Of a stretch of 57,655 nt of DNA, positions 47,571 through 56,966 are shown one piece after another; position 1 is the first letter of the stretch, and the number at the start of each line of letters is the position of its first letter. The stretch spans positions 101,258 to 158,912 of the forward strand of contig JACONI010000099.1 of assembly GCA_014323825.1 (NCBI GenBank), given 5' to 3'. Source of the stretch: Ekhidna sp. Lineage in GTDB: Bacteria; Bacteroidota; Bacteroidia; Cytophagales; Cyclobacteriaceae. The notes beneath the pieces were generated by a model. The model was not told where the DNA came from, made no database searches, and worked only from the letters and a program-made list of their open reading frames with translations. The position numbers and the translations under genes are program-made.

Positions 47571-49725
47571 TCACTTCTTCACAAACTTCAGCAGATGCCC
47601 GTCCGGCAGTTGTATCAGATACAAACCGCTGTGGAGGAAGGCTGCATCTATCCTTGTGTTTGTGGTACTTTCCAGCACTAACTCCCCGCCAAGGCTCAGG
47701 ATGCGAATCGGGCTTTCCACGGGAGACTGCACTTCCACGTAACGCCCCGAAGGATTGGGGAAGACTACTGCTTCCTTCGTATCGTCTGCCGCACTTAGAG
47801 GTTTATTCTCCCCCGGTGTTGCCGGCGGACAGTCTGTAATCGTCACCTGCTGCATTTGTGTAGCGGTGTTGCCCGCTGCGTCGGTATGTGTCCACGTGAT
47901 GGTTCTGTCGGCTGTAATGGGAAAAGCATCGGCAGTGACATCATGGGTAACGGTAACCTCTCCCGGGCAGGTATCCGAACCGGCAGCGGGTGCAGCGGCA
48001 TTTACTTCAGCTTCCGCAAGCGAACACCATGCGGTAATGGCATCCAAGGTGCCTGTAACTGTCGGAGCCTCGGTGTCGTCTATGGTCACCTGCTGTGTTT
48101 GTACAATGCTTTTGCTATTATGGGTATAGGTCCATGTAACGATGGTGCTTTCGGTAATGGGGAAGCTGCTGACATCATGCGTAGCCGTGACCGTCTCACC
48201 CGCTCCTACAGTGCAGCTGCTTTTAGCCGTGGGAGCGGTGAGGTCATTGGCAGTGACTTCACACTGTGCCTTCACTGCCTGTAGGGCTGCTGCGTCCGTC
48301 CGTATGGGGATTAACTCATCACCTGCGATAGTCCAGGAATGCGGGTCGGAGGTGAGCGCGTCCCTTCCCGCTTTGCCTCTACAGGAGTACTTAGCCGGTG
48401 CGAAGAATCTGATGCCGGAGGGGATTTGGGTCTCGCCCGCCTCCCTATCTAAGGTGCTCCATCCAATCAGCAGCGCATCGTAATTTTCGGAAGACATGGA
48501 AGAAGCCTCCTGAAACATGCTCCTCATAGTTGTCACGCTGCTTATATCCCATTTGATGAGGTCTTGGTTAAAGGCAGCAGCCTCAAAAAACATGAACCGC
48601 ATATCCGTCACGTTTCTCACGTCCCAGTTGCTGATGTCTCCGTTGAAGGAAGAATTGGCAAACATGAAATTCATATCCGTCACCTTGCTTACATCCCATT
48701 TGCTAAGGTCTCCGTTGAAGGTAGAAGCCCCCTGAAACATGCTGCTCATATTCGTCACGCTGCTCGTGTTCCAGTTGCTGAGGTCACCGTTGAAGGCAGA
48801 AGCCCTCAAAAACATGCTTCTCATATTCGTCACACTGCTCGTGTTCCATTTGCTGAGGTCACCGTTGAAGGCAGAAGCCCTCAAAAACATGGCTAACATA
48901 CTCGTCACGCTGCTCGTGTTCCAGTTGCCGAGGTCACCGTTGAAGGCAGAAGCCGTGAAAAACATGCTTCTCATATTCGTCACGCTGCTCGTGTTCCAAT
49001 TGCTGAGGTCACCGTTGAAGGCAGAAGCCAACGAAAACATGTTGCTCATATCCGTCACGCTGCTTGTGTTCCAGTTGCTGAGGTCACCGTTGAAGGCAGA
49101 AGCGCTAGCAAACATGTATGACATATCCGTCACGCTGCTCGTGTTCCAGTTGCTGAGGTCACCGTTGAAGGCAGAAGCCTCCTCAAACATGCCCACCATA
49201 TCCGTCACGTTTGAAAGGTCCGGGACTCCCGCATCATCGGCAATGGTGAGGCTGCTACAAAAGGCAAAAGCATCTCCCATGGAAGTCCACGCTATATCTC
49301 CCCACTTTTCAATGGATCGTATCTGCCCCGCCGCAGTAGTCTCTACGAGAAATCCGTCGCTACTAATTCTCCCGAATCGTATGCGTGGAAAGGTACCGCT
49401 GATGGTAATGATGTGTATTCCTGCCGTGGCATATTGATGGGAGGCATCTCCGGTGACGTTGTTATCCGTATTGCCGTCCCCCCAGTTTACGGAGTAGCTG
49501 TAGGTCTCCCCGTTGGCGGTAGGAATGGTAATGGTTTCGCTGGCAGTGGTTGTCTGCCAAGTGGTGATGAAGGGTTTTGGGTTGTCCTGCGCCCGTCCTA
49601 AGAAAGCGAGGAGCAGTATGGAGATGAATAAAAAGATATTTTTTGGAGATAAGATTAGACTATAGGGGGGGGGGGATTAAATTAAGCCCGCACAGCCCTT
49701 TCGGAAGTGTATATAACGTGCTCAT
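47571..49725 (-). CDS. BspA-like T9SS surface protein 2, putatively phase-variable (out of frame as assembled)
   Basis: Reading from the ATG at 49725, the leader [17 protein letters not shown] enters an 11-base C run and stops after 21 residues. The large frame, starting right after the run, has a signal peptide core ([18 protein letters not shown]), a PKD-like domain, nine roughly 25-residue BspA/DUF285 repeats ([21 protein letters not shown] type), three HYR-like domains and the type A T9SS tail ([10 protein letters not shown] ... GHLLKFVKK). Length is one base over a multiple of three; 10 or 13 C would give 717 or 718 residues. It is paralogous to the gene at 28760. The leader has ATC where gene 1 has an extra ATG just before the tract, so the upstream MSTL start is the one they share. 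Confidence 0.85.
48520..49190 (-). repeat. Nine 75-bp-type tandem coding repeats (BspA/DUF285)
   Basis: Units of the form [18 protein letters not shown], with GCTGAGGTCACCGTTGAAGG recurring on the plus strand. The three C-terminal units resemble the gene 1 type (WDVSKVT, WDISSVT), so the array looks like a mosaic. Confidence 0.85.
49665..49675. repeat. Poly-G/C contingency tract, 11 bases, in BspA-like gene 2
   Basis: Eleven G on the plus strand between the leader (GLNLI) and the signal peptide core. With 11 the leader frame meets CTA TAG immediately; 10 or 13 would connect it to the surface-protein frame. Confidence 0.85.
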
Positions 49726-50278
49726 AGCTCATTATATTTTATGTTTTAAAAATGCAAACATATACAAACATTTTAACTTGTTGTATAAATCTTAATTTTT
49801 TTGATTTTTTTTCTTTGGGAAGTGCGGTCTTTTTCCTGTGAAAGCGGACAGAGGATCAGCGAAAAAAGCCCCCTCTCACAAATTACCATGAAAACTTTTA
49901 CAGAAAAAGATCTGTGAGTACGAAGGGGCTCTATGAAAAAACAATCACATTGCAAGATTAATTTATCCTATTCACAAAACCAATACATCATGAAAAAATA
50001 ATTTGTATTTTTATTTTCAGCGGTCGTCATCTTGGCAACGAAAAGCACCTGAAAAACAATACAATATAAATAAGTCGGTGGCTGCATCCCTCACAAGATA
50101 GCTTTATCTGATTTCGGAAATAAAATCAGGATACCCGAAAAGCGGGTTGAATAATGAACGGGAATGGCTCCCCTAATCCATAAAGGCATTCATTTCATAA
50201 TATTGATTTTTGCCGGATTTGTCAATGTCATTCAAAAATTACTTCCGGGAGTGGCATCTCATTCAATTCATTACCTAA
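49726..50278. other. Decayed intergenic region upstream of BspA-like gene 2
   Basis: No intact gene. A bulged hairpin (AGCCCCCTCTCACA at 49867-49880 with TGTGAG...AGGGGCT at 49913-49930) is visible. A signal-peptide-like remnant starts at 49990: ATG AAA AAA then a stop, followed in frame by FVFLFSAVVILATKST and another stop. This looks like a dead exported-protein gene. The promoter of BspA-like gene 2 lies at the left end. Confidence 0.45.
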
Positions 50279-50821
50279 TCACTCTGAAACAATACCTTTT
50301 ATTCCAAACCAAACCGTATCTCTGAACACCATCTTCCGGTACCCTGATATTTCAAAGGAACTTATCAGCCCATTATCCAAGAGAATCAGGAGTTCTCGGT
50401 GGTGTGTATAAACGTCTTTGTCCTCGTGAAGTATAGCACTTATGGATTGATAATCATCTCCTGACAGCGTGATTACCAGCTTTTTCAGAATGCTGTTTTC
50501 ACTTTCTTTTAGCTTTAAACGAATGACTTCATTGCTCTCTTCCACATCAAAAACACCCGTATATTCAGGTTGATCAGGGTTTATTTCTGCTAAAACAGAA
50601 AGTTCGTCTTTCCATTCGGTAGAATCCATGGAAAAAGTGCGTTTCTCACTTTCGGAATCAAGTGAGGCTTTTTTGATCAAACTCCTGCCATGAAGTCTCC
50701 GGATTTGAGTCTCATAAATTTGATGAATGTCAGGGTAATGCGGAGGGGCAGCTGACTCCGGTGGAAGTTTTTGACAAGAGCCTATTAAAATGACCAGATG
50801 AAGAACAATAAGCGGCTTCAT
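50279..50821 (-). CDS. Lipoprotein of unknown function
   Basis: 180 residues. MKPLIVLHLVILIGSCQKLP is a lipoprotein signal with lipobox ILIGSC. The mature protein is mainly polar with beta-strand-like segments (RLKLKESENSILKKLVITLS, LLILLDNGLISSFEISGYRK); no family is recognised. Its start overlaps the gpmI stop by one base, so it is translationally coupled to gpmI. Confidence 0.75.
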   Translation of the reverse strand: MKPLIVLHLVILIGSCQKLPPESAAPPHYPDIHQIYETQIRRLHGRSLIKKASLDSESEKRTFSMDSTEWKDELSVLAEINPDQPEYTGVFDVEESNEVIRLKLKESENSILKKLVITLSGDDYQSISAILHEDKDVYTHHRELLILLDNGLISSFEISGYRKMVFRDTVWFGIKGIVSE

Positions 50822-52323
50822 CAGATCAATACTTCTCCGGTCATCTCTTCGGGAATTGAAACATCCATAAAAGTTAAAATTGTGGGAGCCAAGTCTCCAA
50901 GTTTTCCACTTTTCAGGTCGCCCTTAAATTCATTATCCACAACGATGAATGGAACGAGGCTGGTTGTATGAGCAGTATTTGGGGTACCATCGGGATTGAT
51001 CATCATATCAGCGTTTCCATGATCTGCAATTAAAATGGGCAGGTAATCGTTTTCAAGAGCGGTATTTACTACTGCTTCGGCGCACCTGTCCACAGTTTCA
51101 CATGCCTTAACTGCGGCCTCAAAAATACCGGTATGCCCCACCATATCGGGGTTGGCGAAATTAAGACAGATGAAGTCCGCATATCCATTTTTTAATTCAG
51201 GAATAATGCTGTCCCTTATATCGGCTGCGCTCATCTCCGGCTGCATATCGTAGGTTGCCACTTTCGGTGAAGGGCATAATATTCTTTTTTCTCCCTTAAA
51301 CTCTTTTTCTCTCCCTCCGGAGAAAAAGAAGGTGACGTGGGGATACTTTTCTGTCTCGGCGATTCTAATTTGCTTCTTACCGTTTGCTTCAAGCACTTCC
51401 CCCAGCGTTTTGGTCAGGTGATCTTTTCCAAACATGACGTTAACTCCTTCAAACGAATCATCATAATTGGTCATCGTCACATAATGAAGGTGCATTTTCT
51501 TCATTCCTTTCTCAGGAAAATCTTTTTGTGTTAATGCCTGTGTGATTTGCCTTCCTCTATCTGTTCTAAAGTTGAAGCACAGCACCACATCTCCTTCTTT
51601 AACTTTTCCATCTGCACAGATAATGGGCCTGATAAATTCATCCGTAATACCTTCAGCATAAGATGCTTTCATAGCTTTAATCGGGTCTTGAGCTGCCTTC
51701 CCTATCCCATGCACGAGTGCATCATAAGCCGGCTTCACCCGTTCCCATCTCCGATCTCTGTCCATGGCATAATATCGACCCGTTATGGTTGTCAGGATGC
51801 CTGTGTTTTCGGATATATGATCCTGTAAAGCTCTAAGATACCCTACTCCTCCCTTTGGATCCGTATCCCTTCCGTCGGTAAATGCGTGCACATATACTTT
51901 TTTGCAATTGAAGTCTTTGAATGTACTTAAAAGACCCTTTAAGTGATCAATGTGGGAGTGAACTCCACCGTCAGACACCAAACCAATTAAATGAATGGCT
52001 TTACTGTTTTTTTTTGAATAGCTGATTGCATCCTTCAATACCTCATTCTCAGCCATTGAGCCATCTTTAACCGCATTGCCAATCTTTACAAGGTCTTGGT
52101 AGACTACTCTACCGGCTCCAATATTCATGTGGCCAACTTCAGAGTTACCCATCTGGCCTTCCGGTAATCCAACGGCAAGACCGGATGCCTCTAAAGTGCT
52201 GTTTGGATATTCTTTGAAAACTTTGTCCATGAAGGGGGTATCAGCAGCATTAATTGCTGAAACCTCTTTATTTTTGGCAATCCCCCAACCGTCAAGTATT
52301 AGAAGGATAACTTTTTTATTCAT
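50821..52323 (-). CDS. gpmI: Phosphoglycerate mutase, 2,3-bisphosphoglycerate-independent
   Basis: Interconverts 3- and 2-phosphoglycerate using two manganese ions and a phosphoserine intermediate. The 500-residue protein begins MNKKVILLILDGWGIA and has the active serine in EGQMGNSEVGHMNIGAGR (Ser61). The alkaline-phosphatase-like metal residues appear in CFNFRTDRGRQ, NFANPDMVGHTG and IADHGNAD. Seven extra upstream codons are open, but the ATG at 52323 matches the family. A TATATTTG box ends only five bases before this ATG. Confidence 0.97.
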   Translation of the reverse strand: MNKKVILLILDGWGIAKNKEVSAINAADTPFMDKVFKEYPNSTLEASGLAVGLPEGQMGNSEVGHMNIGAGRVVYQDLVKIGNAVKDGSMAENEVLKDAISYSKKNSKAIHLIGLVSDGGVHSHIDHLKGLLSTFKDFNCKKVYVHAFTDGRDTDPKGGVGYLRALQDHISENTGILTTITGRYYAMDRDRRWERVKPAYDALVHGIGKAAQDPIKAMKASYAEGITDEFIRPIICADGKVKEGDVVLCFNFRTDRGRQITQALTQKDFPEKGMKKMHLHYVTMTNYDDSFEGVNVMFGKDHLTKTLGEVLEANGKKQIRIAETEKYPHVTFFFSGGREKEFKGEKRILCPSPKVATYDMQPEMSAADIRDSIIPELKNGYADFICLNFANPDMVGHTGIFEAAVKACETVDRCAEAVVNTALENDYLPILIADHGNADMMINPDGTPNTAHTTSLVPFIVVDNEFKGDLKSGKLGDLAPTILTFMDVSIPEEMTGEVLI

Positions 52324-52417
52324 ATCACAAATATAACGGCCCAATTTTTGATGATAGTTAGATAATAGATAAATTGGGAAGGGTTCTAGTGTAATTGCAT
52401 ACGAATATTATTTAACA

Positions 52418-52795
52418 ATGATCAGATTATTATTCATGTGTTCTGCCTTATTCGCAGGCAGCTTTCAGGAAGATACAATCAGGGATATAGGCATAGCAAT
52501 GAAAGCGGGAAGTGCGAAAGAATTAATAAATTTCTGTAACAAAACGGTGGAGATTCGAATCAATGGAGAAGGCGCTAATTACAGCAGAAATCAGGCAGAA
52601 GTTATTCTTAGAAACTTTTTCAATGAATATCCTGCGAAAGACTTTTCTTATACGGTAAAAGGTTCCTCTTCGGATAATTTAAAGTATACGATTGGAGTTT
52701 ATACGCACGAGAAAGGGTCATTTCGAGTGGTTATGTTTATCAAGAAGATTGATAACGCCTACCTCATTGATACGTTGAATTTCAGCAAAGAATAA
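52418..52795 (+). CDS. DUF4783 family exported protein
   Basis: 125 residues: a short signal peptide (MIRLLFMCSALFAGSF), then an NTF2-like small domain with IRINGEGANYSRNQAEVILR and a final VVMFIKKIDNAYLIDTLNFS. DUF4783 proteins are small periplasmic NTF2-like proteins of Bacteroidota, commonly next to nadC, as here (29 bases). Function unknown. Confidence 0.85.
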   Translation: MIRLLFMCSALFAGSFQEDTIRDIGIAMKAGSAKELINFCNKTVEIRINGEGANYSRNQAEVILRNFFNEYPAKDFSYTVKGSSSDNLKYTIGVYTHEKGSFRVVMFIKKIDNAYLIDTLNFSKE

Positions 52796-52824
52796 TTTAT
52801 TTCGGATATTTGCTAATTATCACC

Positions 52825-53688
52825 ATGAATATGATTGCCCCTTATCTTACGGATAAAAGCATCAATGCTTTTATAAAATCGGCTTTAGAAGAAGATATTG
52901 GTTCGGGAGATCATTCTTCTCTTGGCTCTATTCCCGAATCTTCAACCAATCAGGCTCACCTGCTTGTTAAGTCTGACGGAGTGATTGCCGGTATTAATTT
53001 AGCGAAGAGGATTTTTGAATATGTTGATGATGATTTGAAACTAGCGTTTTTCAAAAAAGATGGTGACATTATTGAAAATGGAGAGGTACCTTTTAACGTC
53101 ATAGGCAGTTCACGTTCTATTCTTTTTGTTGAACGGTTAGTACTCAATTGTATGCAGCGAATGAGTGCAATCGCTACTTACACTCATTATATGTGTTCTC
53201 TGATTCGCAGTTCTCATGCTAAACTGCTAGACACCCGGAAAACGACCCCATTGTTCAGACTCCCTGAAAAATGGGCTGTTTTAATAGGCGGCGGCGTAAA
53301 TCATCGTTTTGGACTCTATGATATGGTAATGCTTAAGGATAATCATATTGATTTTGCGGGCGGTGTAAAAAAAGCAATCATCGGGACGGTTGCTTACTTA
53401 AAGAACAAGAACCTCAAATTAGCTATTGAGATAGAAGTAAGAAGTTTGGCCGAACTTGATGAAGTGCTGAAGGTTGGTCATGTGAAGCGGGTACTGCTTG
53501 ACAACATGCTTCCATCCGATATACAACAGGCGATTCGCATGATAGAAGGGAAGTTTGAAACGGAAGCTTCAGGCAGTATTACGGAAAACAATATCGCTGA
53601 AATAGCTGAAACCGGAGTGGATTACATTTCAGTGGGGGCACTTACACATTCATACAAAAGTATGGATATGAGCCTCAAAGCTGTTTAA
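52825..53688 (+). CDS. nadC: Nicotinate-nucleotide pyrophosphorylase (carboxylating)
   Basis: Converts quinolinate and PRPP to nicotinate mononucleotide in NAD synthesis. About 287 residues. Key segments are EEDIGSGDHSS, NCMQRMSAIATYT, LLDTRKTTPLFR with the catalytic region, and HRFGLYDMVMLKDNH with the conserved Lys and Asp. DYISVGALTHSYKSMDMSL forms the C-terminal barrel end. I take the ATG at 52825 (MNMIAPYL); an in-frame TTG at 52810 is less likely. Confidence 0.96.
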   Translation: MNMIAPYLTDKSINAFIKSALEEDIGSGDHSSLGSIPESSTNQAHLLVKSDGVIAGINLAKRIFEYVDDDLKLAFFKKDGDIIENGEVPFNVIGSSRSILFVERLVLNCMQRMSAIATYTHYMCSLIRSSHAKLLDTRKTTPLFRLPEKWAVLIGGGVNHRFGLYDMVMLKDNHIDFAGGVKKAIIGTVAYLKNKNLKLAIEIEVRSLAELDEVLKVGHVKRVLLDNMLPSDIQQAIRMIEGKFETEASGSITENNIAEIAETGVDYISVGALTHSYKSMDMSLKAV

Positions 53689-53722
53689 GTACTATATTCG
53701 AGGGAGCAAAGGATTTGAAAGG

Positions 53723-54202
53723 ATGATTGTAAGAACAAAAAAATATCAACTACCTACAAAGACCTATATAGGTGTTGCATTAAAGGCTGTCATTAGACAG
53801 CAATGGTGGGTTTTTGTCATTTATTTAGCTATTTGCGCCGGATACTTCGGTGTCCCAAACCATTGGTGGATTACAGGTGCATCCATTGCACTTATACTCT
53901 ACTTTTTGTTTTGGTTCATTCAGTTTGCAGGGGTGACGCAGTTGGAACAGGGAAAATTTATGTTTCAGAGGCTTTCATACGAGATCTCTTCTCAACAAAT
54001 TTTAGTAAAGTTGAATGCAAAACAAGGGATGCCCATGAAATGGGACCAAATCAAGCGTGCCAGAAAAGGGAAGGATGCCTTCACATTTTTTATAAGTAAA
54101 GCGCAGTTGGTTCACCTGCCGTTCAGGGTGTTTAATAATGACAATGAGATTCGCTTTATTGAAACTGTGTTGAAACGCAAGGGATACCTTTCGAAAATGT
54201 AA
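53723..54202 (+). CDS. YcxB-like membrane protein
   Basis: 159 residues with two adjacent membrane helices (WWVFVIYLAICAGYFGV and ITGASIALILYFLFWFIQFA). A soluble C-terminal part follows that resembles the YcxB family fold (YEISSQQILVKLNAKQGMPM, WDQIKRARKGKDAFTFFIS, then LPFRVF). The role is unknown. It lies 34 bases after nadC and 3 before recX. Confidence 0.75.
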   Translation: MIVRTKKYQLPTKTYIGVALKAVIRQQWWVFVIYLAICAGYFGVPNHWWITGASIALILYFLFWFIQFAGVTQLEQGKFMFQRLSYEISSQQILVKLNAKQGMPMKWDQIKRARKGKDAFTFFISKAQLVHLPFRVFNNDNEIRFIETVLKRKGYLSKM

Positions 54203-54205
54203 TGA

Positions 54206-54682
54206 ATGGCTCGTCAGTTGAGCATAAAAGAAGCAAAACAGAGAGCCGGAAAGTTTTGTGCTTTGCGGGAAAGATCTCCTCAGGAGGTGTATGATAAAGT
54301 CAGGTCATGGGGCTTATCGGAAAGAGAATGTCAGGAAATCGTTGATTTATTGGTCAGGGGTGATTTCGTAAACGAGCAGCGATTTGCTAATGCCTATTGC
54401 CGTGATAAATTTGAGTTTAATTCATGGGGTCGGCAGAAGATTAAGTCCGGTATTCTTCCTTATAAAATCTCATCAGCGATTCTTGAGGAGTCCCTGTCAA
54501 AGATTGACCCGAAGAAATACAAACTCCGATTGTATAAATTAGCCAAAAAAAAGTGGGAGTACCTCCATAAAGAAGAGGATCAAAAAAAGAAGCAAAAAAC
54601 GGCAAGTTACCTTGTCAGCAAGGGCTTCGAACCTGATTTAATATGGAGCACAATTAATTCTTTATCAGAAAAAAGTCATTAG
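54206..54682 (+). CDS. recX: RecA regulator RecX
   Basis: A 158-residue three-helix-repeat protein that modulates RecA filaments. Family segments include ERSPQEVYDKVRSWGLSERE, DFVNEQRFANAYCRDKFEFN and WGRQKIKSGILPYKIS. It is fully cytoplasmic. recA is not adjacent. Confidence 0.93.
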   Translation: MARQLSIKEAKQRAGKFCALRERSPQEVYDKVRSWGLSERECQEIVDLLVRGDFVNEQRFANAYCRDKFEFNSWGRQKIKSGILPYKISSAILEESLSKIDPKKYKLRLYKLAKKKWEYLHKEEDQKKKQKTASYLVSKGFEPDLIWSTINSLSEKSH

Positions 54683-54752
54683 ATGTACATTATAGCCGGG
54701 ATTAAATAATGTATTGCTTAGACTTTGCTTATGTTTAAGGTAATTATCAACT

Positions 54753-55259
54753 ATGCTACACAACTCAGCTAAGGAACTACTAGGTCAACTTGATAGCATT
54801 ATTGCTCAGTGCAGAGAAGATGATTTCTCTAAGCCGTTGAATGAGTTAAGCAACGCTACTTTCGGTCAGCACGTGAGACACACACTTGAGTTTTTTATCT
54901 GTCTGTATGATGCCAGGAATGAGCGGATTGTCAATTACGACAACAGAAAGCACGACAGAGAAATTGAAACAGACCGGAAACTGGCAAGATTTGTTATTGA
55001 TTCCATTAGGGATTTCTTAGAAAAGAACAGGGAGGATTTTGCAATAGAGTTTGAGGCAAATTATACCGAGGACGAAGGGATGGATCAAACCATGAAAAGT
55101 AGTTTTTTCAGAGAGTTGGCATATAACATTGAGCATGCAATCCACCACATGGCACTAATGAAAGTGGCTGTAACACAAACGCTATCTTATATCGAATTGC
55201 CGGAAAACTTCGGCGTAGCCAGTTCCACCGTAAGATATCGATCAGGGCAAAAGGCCTAA
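54753..55259 (+). CDS. DinB-family metal-dependent protein
   Basis: A 168-residue four-helix-bundle protein of the DinB/YfiT type. The metal-binding histidines appear in FGQHVRHTLEF and NIEHAIHHMALM. The family contains thiol-dependent transferases and hydrolases of varied function, so the reaction is unknown. It is followed after one base by the ATP-grasp gene, so they are probably co-translated. Confidence 0.85.
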   Translation: MLHNSAKELLGQLDSIIAQCREDDFSKPLNELSNATFGQHVRHTLEFFICLYDARNERIVNYDNRKHDREIETDRKLARFVIDSIRDFLEKNREDFAIEFEANYTEDEGMDQTMKSSFFRELAYNIEHAIHHMALMKVAVTQTLSYIELPENFGVASSTVRYRSGQKA

Positions 55260-55260
55260 T

Positions 55261-56283
55261 ATGAAAAAGTTCTTTGTTAGGCTTACCCAATGGGAATATT
55301 GGCCTTTTTCACTACTCTACTTTCCTGTATTTTTTTATTATTTCCTGCTCTCTTTAAAAAAAAGGTCTTTTTTCTTCTTCACCTCTTCCAATCCAAAAAT
55401 TGAATTCGGAGGAATGTTCGGGGAAAGAAAGTCGGACATCTTCAAACTCATTCCTACGGAATTTATACCTGAAACACATCTCATTGCTAAGGGCGATTTA
55501 AAAACGGCCAAAGCAAAGTCAGAGGAAGTGGGATTCCCGCTCATTGCAAAACCAAACATTGGAGAAAGGGGAGCCTGGGTAAGAAAAATAGACAGCAATG
55601 AAGAGTTAGCGGCTTATGTTGAAACCTGTCCGGTAGCATTTTTGCTTCAGGAACTCATTAAGTATCCGGTTGAACTGGGGATTTTTTACCTTCGTTATCC
55701 TCATCAGGGAAAAGGTATTGCAACTTCAATAGTTCGTAAGAATTTCTTAAAAGTAATCGGAGACGGGAGGCACAGTATAAATGAACTGTTGAATGAAGAT
55801 ACACGTGCATTACTGACAGTAAATCCGGAAAGTGAATACTTAAAGAAGATTGGGAGTAGTATTCCAAAAAAAGGAGAAGAGGTACTGATTGAACCAATTG
55901 GTAATCACTGTCGGGGAACTCAATTTTTAAACGATAATGAGCAAATTGATAAGGAGTTGAATGAGGCTATTGATAAGCTGGCGAAGCAAATTTCCGGGTT
56001 TTATTTTGGAAGGTTCGATCTAAGATGCAAAAGCTATGAAGAACTTAAGCAGCTTAAAGCTTTTAAAATACTTGAATTGAATGGAGCAGGATCCGAGCCG
56101 GGCCACATTTATCAGCCCGGTTATTCATTATTTAAAGCGTATAAAGATATCCTTTGGCATTTGAAGGCTTTGGCAGATATTAGCGAGCAGAATAAGATGA
56201 GTGGTGTGCCATATTGGACCTTTAAAAAAGGGATAAAAAAGTGGAGAGCCCATCAGGCATACAAAAGATTACTCAACGCTTAA
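55261..56283 (+). CDS. ATP-grasp family protein, D-alanine-D-alanine ligase-like
   Basis: 340 residues. An aromatic N-terminal helix (WPFSLLYFPVFFYYFLLSL) suggests membrane association. The ATP-grasp fold has the N-lobe lysine in FPLIAKPNIGERGAWVRK and the metal-binding end FKILELNGAGSEPGH. IPTEFIPETHLI and FYFGRFDLRCKS complete the fold. The acceptor substrate is unknown; ligases of this type join a carboxylate to an amine or another nucleophile. The gene is tightly packed between DinB and LysE genes, which may form one pathway. Confidence 0.8.
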   Translation: MKKFFVRLTQWEYWPFSLLYFPVFFYYFLLSLKKRSFFFFTSSNPKIEFGGMFGERKSDIFKLIPTEFIPETHLIAKGDLKTAKAKSEEVGFPLIAKPNIGERGAWVRKIDSNEELAAYVETCPVAFLLQELIKYPVELGIFYLRYPHQGKGIATSIVRKNFLKVIGDGRHSINELLNEDTRALLTVNPESEYLKKIGSSIPKKGEEVLIEPIGNHCRGTQFLNDNEQIDKELNEAIDKLAKQISGFYFGRFDLRCKSYEELKQLKAFKILELNGAGSEPGHIYQPGYSLFKAYKDILWHLKALADISEQNKMSGVPYWTFKKGIKKWRAHQAYKRLLNA

Positions 56284-56901
56284 ATGGTATTCCAGACCCT
56301 GATAGTTGCTTTCATAATCAGTTACATCGGTTCGATCCCTCCCGGTACGATCAATGTCTCTGTCATGCAGTTGTCCATATTGAAGAAGCACAGGGCTGCA
56401 ATATTCTTTGCTTTGGCAGCTTCTTCTACCGAGTTTATTTATGCGGGTGTAACAGTCCGGTTCCATATTTTTTTGAGTACACAACCGGTTATTTCCGACT
56501 ATTTCAAGATTGTCACCTCAATAACTTTGATTGCTTTGGGGCTTTGGAATATCCTGTCAACAAGGACATCATCCTCAGTAGGAGTGAATACGAAACTGAC
56601 AGGAAGACATGGTTTTTTAAGAGGTCTTCTTTTGGGGATATTTAATCCAATGACGATTCCTTTCTGGCTTGCCATTACAACGTACCTTGAGAACGATGGA
56701 CTTATCAATGTGTCAGCGTTTGGATTCTGGGCTTACCTGACAGGACTCTCTACGGGAACTTTTTGTCTGCTGCTTACCGTAGATGCTCTGGGGAAACGAT
56801 TTATAAAGATAAGTGACAATAAATTCCTGGTACATAAAATGCCGGGAATCATGTTGATTGGATTAGGTGTTTACTTTTTGTTGAAGTTGATTCTACCCTA
56901 A
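56284..56901 (+). CDS. LysE-family transporter
   Basis: 205 residues with about six membrane helices. Family signatures are SYIGSIPPGTINVSVM at the N terminus and LLGIFNPMTIPFWLAITTYL in the middle. Members export amino acids or similar small molecules. Its ATG directly follows the stop of the ATP-grasp gene, so it may export or import the substrate of that ligase; this is inference from linkage. Confidence 0.85.
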   Translation: MVFQTLIVAFIISYIGSIPPGTINVSVMQLSILKKHRAAIFFALAASSTEFIYAGVTVRFHIFLSTQPVISDYFKIVTSITLIALGLWNILSTRTSSSVGVNTKLTGRHGFLRGLLLGIFNPMTIPFWLAITTYLENDGLINVSAFGFWAYLTGLSTGTFCLLLTVDALGKRFIKISDNKFLVHKMPGIMLIGLGVYFLLKLILP

Positions 56902-56966
56902 TTCTCTTTAGTTCCCTGCCGAACCACATGCCCCTCCGAAAAGTGTAACCTTGAACCGGAACTCTT

